Below are positions 59,120 through 64,000 of a stretch of 64,000 bases of DNA, one piece after another (position 1 is the stretch's first letter; each line of letters opens with the position of its first letter). Both the position numbers and the translations under genes were made by a program. The stretch is from Symsagittifera roscoffensis (Eukaryota; Xenacoelomorpha; Acoela; Convolutidae). The notes under the pieces were generated by a model. The model had not been told where the DNA came from. It saw nothing but the letters and a program-made list of their open reading frames with translations, and made no database searches. The DNA lies in assembly GCF_963678635.1 (NCBI RefSeq), contig NC_087065.1:33357679-33421678 (forward strand). The letters run 5' to 3'.

Positions 59120-59125
59120 AATAAA
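59120..59125 (+). promoter_or_regulatory. CLNS1A: polyadenylation signal AATAAA of CLNS1A
   Basis: AATAAA 111 bases after the exon 5 stop, followed by TTGTTTATTTGACC (T/G-rich). It is the only canonical signal found close behind one of the four genes. Confidence 0.6.
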
Positions 59126-59129
59126 TTGT

Positions 59130-59935
59130 TTATTTGACCGACGCGAGTTTGATTATTTGTTTAATGCAGAATTTTGCATCAGTGATTGCAATTATAAAAT
59201 ATGACTGTTGGTTAGAAATTCAAAATTGTTTGTCTTCTACTGAAATCAGTTTTCGGCAAAGCGTATGAATTGTGTTATATAGTTCAAAGCGAGGGGATCT
59301 AGGTTTTCTGGAGGGGGTGGGCTGTGAATTATCAAAAAATTGGAGCTCTCCTTAATTACTATAAAGCCCATGTAAGACTTACGTAAGAATATGGTTATTA
59401 ATTTTCATAGAAATCACTTGAGCTAATTTCACGCCCACCTTAATTCGTTTATATTTTTTTCATAATAGTTCTACAGGCTATCATGGCTAAATTCGTCGTA
59501 TTCCGAAAGGATGTATAATAGACATCTGGGTTTGGAAAGGTTATTGTTTAACGTGACAAATGAGTACGTTATGAAGACTACCATATTTTTTAAATTCAAA
59601 GCAATTATATAAAATCAAAGAACTTAGTGGGAAAAGCCATAAATTAAACAGCTTGTAGTGCATGCATTTCTTCTCAGAACTTGTGAAAATTGTTCAACTA
59701 AATTAGTAGGTCTGGTTCTCATCAATTTAACCTGAAAAGCGATTCATACCCTGAAAAATCAGACCCATCTTTTAAGCACCTTTTTAAAACGATTTTCAGT
59801 ATACGAATAGTTACCTTTGCAATAAGCAACGGTATTGCAATCGGGTCCTATACTTTTTCCGTAAATAACATTGTTCACAGGACTCTTCCGGACTCGACTC
59901 GACTCATCTGTAGTGGTTCCTTGCTTAATAATTAT
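59130..59935. other. intergenic DNA with a MITE remnant
   Basis: At 59290-59325 GAGGGGATCTAGGTTTTCTG plus a G-rich run resembles the left end of MITE 3; the right end is not found. Otherwise anonymous. Confidence 0.35.
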
Positions 59936-59939
59936 TCAA

Positions 59940-60015
59940 ATTTCTTAAAACTTATCTCTAACGAAAATGCCTGGGACGTCTAAGGTCCTGGATTCGAATC
60001 TGAGCAGGACCTGTT
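59940..60015 (+). repeat. tRNA-like sequence (SINE head)
   Basis: CTGGATTCGAATCTGAGCAG is a good B box, the upstream A box is poor and the ends do not form an acceptor stem. Followed by a T-run. Confidence 0.4.
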
Positions 60016-60159
60016 TTTTTTTCAAACGGGAAAATTTGTCGGCTAATTAGTTGTCTGCTTATCTGTTGTCGGGTTAGTTGTCACGTCTTGGAGTCGTTTT
60101 TTGCTGCGCTTTTTTTAATGTTGCTTTTAGTTTTGATTTATTTCTAAAGTTTGTAATTT

Positions 60160-61000
60160 TACTAATCATGACTTCGTATTTCTTTTTTTTTGTTTTGCTA
60201 AAAAATAGCGCAGTGCCAAATTATTTCGGTGTTTTTTATCGGCCCAATCACCTGATTTTAAGTCGTTTCAACTTGAAACGTCTGAAATTCAGGTTGTTAA
60301 GCCGATAAAAAATATGCCGAAATAACTTGGCCCGAGGATAATTTTTGAAGTAAACCAAAATTTTAACCTTCTTCTCCTTCGCACGTTTCAAGTCGGTTGT
60401 GTGTTTATCAATCGGTTTGTTGAAATTTATTTTTTCGTATCAAATCTGAGTTTTTGGTTTAAATGAATCAAATGGTTTTGAAAAGCTCCCTGCAAAAGGG
60501 GCTACATCCAAATTTTTTTATGCAGTTTTGGCCCTCGGATTATTCTAATTTTTTATTCAAATTTGGTATTATAGATTCAATGGAGAAAATGGGTAGTTGA
60601 AAACTCCCATGCATTACCGGCCACTCACAAAAATTTTCACACAAAAAAATTTTCGCCCTCGGAAAAGTCGAGCTTTTGATTTTTTGACCGTTTTTTAAAC
60701 TTTTTGATTATTCTCAAAAATTACCCTGCCATATCAGATTTTTTGACCGTTTTTGGCTTTTTTCGACAATTACCCTTCCAAATCTGAGATATTTGACCGA
60801 ATTAAAAAAATCAGGTCGCTTGAATATCTGCTGCATAAGCGGCTACTTCGTATGTTTTCACAGAGAAAGTTTTGATTCTCGACAATGCCAAATTTTTGAT
60901 TTGTTGACCGTTTTTTGGTCTTTTCTCGCTAACTATTCTGCTAAATCTGATATATTAAGTTTAATTGAAACAACAAATTTTTGAAAGTCCAGCTGGTTTC
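60160..61000 (+). mobile_element. array element family 1, third full locus
   Basis: Its head (GACTTCGTATT, CCAAATTATTTCGG, TTTTTTATCGGCC, CACGTTTCAAGTCGGTTGTG, TTTATCAATCGG) matches 47880-48060. Degenerate units follow: unit 1 with GTTTTGAAAAGCTCC, unit 2 with GGTATTATAGATTCAATGG, unit 4 with TGACCGAATTAAAAAAATCA and the last with AAGTTTAATTGAAACAACA. Unit order is the same as at 13.7 and 48.2 kb. Confidence 0.6.
60215..60331. repeat. long imperfect inverted repeat (about 55-bp arms)
   Basis: Left arm GCCAAATTATTTCGGTG, TTTTTTATCGGCCC, TCACCTGATTTTAAG; right arm is its inverse (TTCAGGTTGTTAAGCCGATA, AAAAATATGCCGAAATAACT, TGGC). A few central bases (TCAACTTG) form the loop. Half of it is the family 1 head, so the second arm is an added inverted copy at this locus. 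Confidence 0.75.
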
Positions 61001-61047
61001 ATCAGTGAGTTTTATGTAGTATGGGTCATGTTTTTTTTTATATTTTG

Positions 61048-61099
61048 AACTCTACGAAATACTGATACCTTTGGCTGGTTGTCAGTATTTCGTAGAGTT
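61048..61099. repeat. perfect 18-bp inverted repeat, 16-base loop
   Basis: AACTCTACGAAATACTGA at 61048-61065 and its exact reverse complement at 61082-61099. Confidence 0.9.
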
Positions 61100-61104
61100 G
61101 GTGT

Positions 61105-61192
61105 ATACACTGAGATTGTGTATTCGGTTTTATCAGTCCTAATACACTGAGTGAATACACTGAGATGGTGTATTCGGTTTTATCAGTCCTAA
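61105..61192. repeat. 50-bp tandem duplication
   Basis: ATACACTGAGATTGTG, TATTCGGTTTTATCAGTCCT at 61105 and again at 61155 with one base change (T to G in GATTGTG/GATGGTG). Confidence 0.9.
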
Positions 61193-61319
61193 AGCGGCTC
61201 GTTTCTGAGCTTTTCCCGATACTCTTATAGGCGATCCTGCGCTTGTAAGACGTATTTTGTTGAATTGGAAAATTCATCCGATGATGAATCAAATCTGTCA
61301 GTTTCGGCGTCTTCAATGT

Positions 61320-64000
61320 GATCCGCCACCAGAATAAAGATTAAGATAATGTTATGTTCATGGCAAAACTCTTTAACTTCCTTGGCTATGAATCCGGACC
61401 CTTGCTCTGCTCGGATATCTTTTGGGATACCATGTAATGTTAAGTAATTTTGTAGGATGTTTATTTAAGTTCTTGCTGATGTGCTGGAAGTAATTTGAGC
61501 TGATGGGAATTTAGGGAAACGGTCAAAGCATATACTAAGATGTATTTTTTTGTTCCCCACACAACTGCTGTCCGGCGAAATCTAGTTCCGTGTCTTCATT
61601 TGGCTCGACTAGTGGAAGGAGTTTTCCGATTTGTGAAGTAGCTATTAAGAGTTTTAGATTCTTACCGGCCTTGGCGCATTCAATACAGTTCTCCGCATGT
61701 ACTTGAATTTCTCGGTAGATTTTTGGCCACCATGCATATTGGAGAGATAGCCTTTTCATAGCGAATTGTCCTGAGGGCGCCTCCTGTAAGCGTGATATTA
61801 TGGGTGCTCTCAAAGAGGCTGGAATCACTAAGCGTCCGTCAAAATATAAGCAGCCGTCAAAATAATTTCTAATAATTTCCCAATTGAGCATTATCTTGCT
61901 TTCTATTTTCGGAGATGGCTTTTAAAATCATATTCAGTATAATGTCTTTATGTTCACACCGCCATTATTTTGGTGTCGATTTTTTCTGGCCATTTAAAAG
62001 GGAATAATTTAGGTTTCGATTGTTCCCTCTTTTTTGGTGATGATGGAATAATGGGTTTATTTACAGGGATATCATAGACATTGATATCATTACAGGGACA
62101 TCATAGACAATAGAATCTGAGTTTTTGGTGGTTTCCATTCTGGTTTAATCGTATTCAATAGATTTTAAACGCTTAGCGTTGACTGCAAAGTCGAGTTTTT
62201 TACACTCTGGAGAACACACTTTTGTTCTATCATGAGTTTTGACACACGTAGAAGTTAGTTTGGTCGTGAATGATTTCAAGCTATTCTGCAGCGTGTTGGA
62301 CTACTTGTTCCTGTTCGATTTCTTTCGTTGTTTTGTTCTCTTGCTTGTGGCCGATCACATTGCAGCAAGTTTTCACACTTTGAACGCTATCGAGAGCGAA
62401 TTGTTCTCTATCAATCTTTACTTGAGTATCAGGCGTGGCTTTGTCGAAGCCCAGTAAAATTCCAATATTATGCACCCATGCGAAAACAATTTTCTCGTCG
62501 TCTTCTAAGATGGGGGTGGGTTTATTTGTAAGTTGGCGTGACAGGTAGTCTACAAATCCCATAGCCCTACCGGGCGTCTGTTCGACTGAAAAGTCGTACG
62601 GAATAATTTGTCAGCCAATCTAGTTAGTCTTGATTGAGTTGTTTAAGCGTAACGGTCGTCTCCTAGAGCTTTATCAATGCTTTATGGTCGGTTTTTTATT
62701 TAAATTGGGACCCCAGCAATTAATTTTTACAATGGTCTAACGATCAGACTAATCCTAGCAGTTCTATTTTATCTCAGCTCCATTTGAAAATCGCGATGCG
62801 AACGCTATGGTTTTCCAGACACCGTTGTAATTTTGTTCAAGTGAAGCTCCTAGTCCCGTATGCGAAGCGTCCCATTTAACCCTAGTTTCTCTTGATACGT
62901 CGAAATGGTGATTCATTACCGCTTTGGAAACTTCTGTTTTTATTTTTTAAAACGCTTTTTGATGTTCTTTCGTCCAGAAAAAAAAATGTTTTTTTTTTGC
63001 ATTGTTTCTAAACGGCGATGAGTGTCATTAATTAGATATGAAATTGTTGAACTGGTTTTTTGATCCCATTAGTGATCTAATGTCTTATGCATTTTGATTC
63101 TTTGAGATTTGTGATTGCGTCGGCTTTGCGTGACATGGGTTTGGTTCCCAGATTGTTTATTTTAAAGTCCAGCCATTCAATCTCATGTGTTAAAAACTTG
63201 CATTTTTCCCATTTGTTGGATAGGCCTTCGTCGTCTATTGTTTTCATTATTTTTAAGACAGTTTTGCTGTGATCGCAGGCTGTTCCAACAGTAGCTATAA
63301 GTGTAACGTCTAGGTATCAGTGTGTGTTTGCTATTTTTCCCACTAATATGTCCATAATACGTTGAAATTTGTTGGGCATGTCAACCAGTCCGTAAAATCC
63401 GGTCTCAAAACGGTATGAGCTTGTAATTTCTCCGCCCACAATAATAAAATTACCTTGGTTACTAGTTTTATAAGACAGTGGAATTTGACTATACGCATAC
63501 TTGAGGTCTAACGATGAGAACCAAACTGAGTTTTCTGATTTTCAAAAAATTGTAAGTGCCACATTGTCTATTAGTTCGAAGAGGTTTGGCATTTGGTATC
63601 GGTTTCTGTGTTTTTTGTTTATTCAATTTTTTTGAGTTGAGGGCCACCTTAACGGATTCATCTCGTTTAACGGTTACAACGATAGGGCTAATAAAAAATT
63701 CCTCTGATCATTTAGTTGGCTTTTGTATATGACCATCTTTCAAAAATTGGTCGACGCATAATTTTACTTTTGGAAGTAAGTGTATTGGGATTCGTTTCCC
63801 TTTTACCTGGATTGGTTTTACTGGGTCTATAAAGTAAGTGTTTACTTTAAAATTCTTAGATCTACCTACTCTAGTAGTAATATTCGGAAGTTGCTCGAAT
63901 AAGTTTTCTGAACTCACATTATTGGGCGTTTTCCGCAGTTGAGTTGGTGAATTCTTCTGATTCGAATTTATTTTCATACTTGAGTAGCAGTACTGCAAAG
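61320..64000 (-). pseudogene. Ty3/gypsy-type retrotransposon pol, decayed, runs off the window end
   Basis: The order on the minus strand is correct for Ty3/gypsy. At 63998-63708 is the RT N-terminus (VKPIQVKGKRIPIHLLPKV, DGHIQKPTK, then a stop). At about 63520-63130 are RT blocks DLKYAYSQIPLS, YRFETGFYGLVDMP and FLTHEIEWLDF. At 62562-62281 is the RNase H end (MGFVDYLSRQL), and at 61891-61535 the integrase zinc-binding region (AMKRLSLQYAWWPKI, CIECAKAG, with the first His not seen) and EPNEDTELDFAG. At about 61540-61335 is the integrase core (IPKDIRAEQGSGFIAKE). The RT active-site box reads YLDV rather than YxDD (63305-63316), and the integrase position normally Asp in RTDQGSGF is Glu. Stops and frameshifts are frequent. 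No LTR identified. Confidence 0.8.

Overview
The window is nuclear DNA of an AT-rich, repeat-rich animal, probably an invertebrate. Four recognisable metazoan housekeeping genes lie on the + strand with GT-AG introns. They are embedded in decayed non-LTR and LTR retrotransposons, hAT-type MITEs, tRNA-derived SINEs and Helitron-like elements carrying internal tandem arrays. Phylum cannot be fixed from the sequence alone. No prokaryotic operons, CRISPR arrays or rRNA genes were seen.

Layout. 1-7.9 kb: two related, broken non-LTR retrotransposons in tandem (PHD-like finger, reverse transcriptase, CCHC plus RPD...WD endonuclease-like tail); the first is interrupted by a fragment of a different LINE. 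8.05-9.77 kb: an HTATSF1 (Tat-SF1/Cus2) gene whose coding region is a single exon. 9.18-36.59 kb: a near-identical head-to-tail duplication of 13.7 kb. Copy A runs 9178-22892 and copy B 22893-36590. The unit starts inside HTATSF1 at codon 376 and ends about 95 bp before UGP2, so a headless UHM-domain fragment of HTATSF1 sits at 22.9-23.5 kb. The unit otherwise holds no convincing gene, only SINEs, a minus-strand retroelement remnant, two families of array-bearing elements and simple repeats. 36.69-42.47 kb: UGP2 (UDP-glucose pyrophosphorylase). Its 4-kb second intron contains three hAT-like MITEs, each with an 8-bp target-site duplication (one imperfect). 43.7-46.5 kb: a dead jockey/CR1-like LINE with an internal inversion. 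47.4-49 kb: a SINE and an array element. 49.85-54.26 kb: CPSF1 (CPSF160), coding region uninterrupted. 54.64-59.01 kb: CLNS1A (pICln) in five exons. 59-61.2 kb: repeats. 61.3 kb to the end: a decayed minus-strand Ty3/gypsy pol gene running off the window.

The genes are independent functions: U2 snRNP and splicing (HTATSF1), UDP-glucose synthesis (UGP2), mRNA 3' processing (CPSF1) and Sm-ring assembly (CLNS1A). Three concern RNA processing, but apart from the 385-bp CPSF1-CLNS1A spacing nothing shows co-regulation. All four have an acceptor-like AG 7-24 nt before the ATG, suggesting 5' UTR introns or spliced-leader trans-splicing.

The observations most worth following are the array-bearing elements (five position-specific ~160-bp units conserved across loci; a second family ending in a hairpin plus CTAG), the recent or artefactual 13.7-kb duplication, and the MITE cluster in UGP2.
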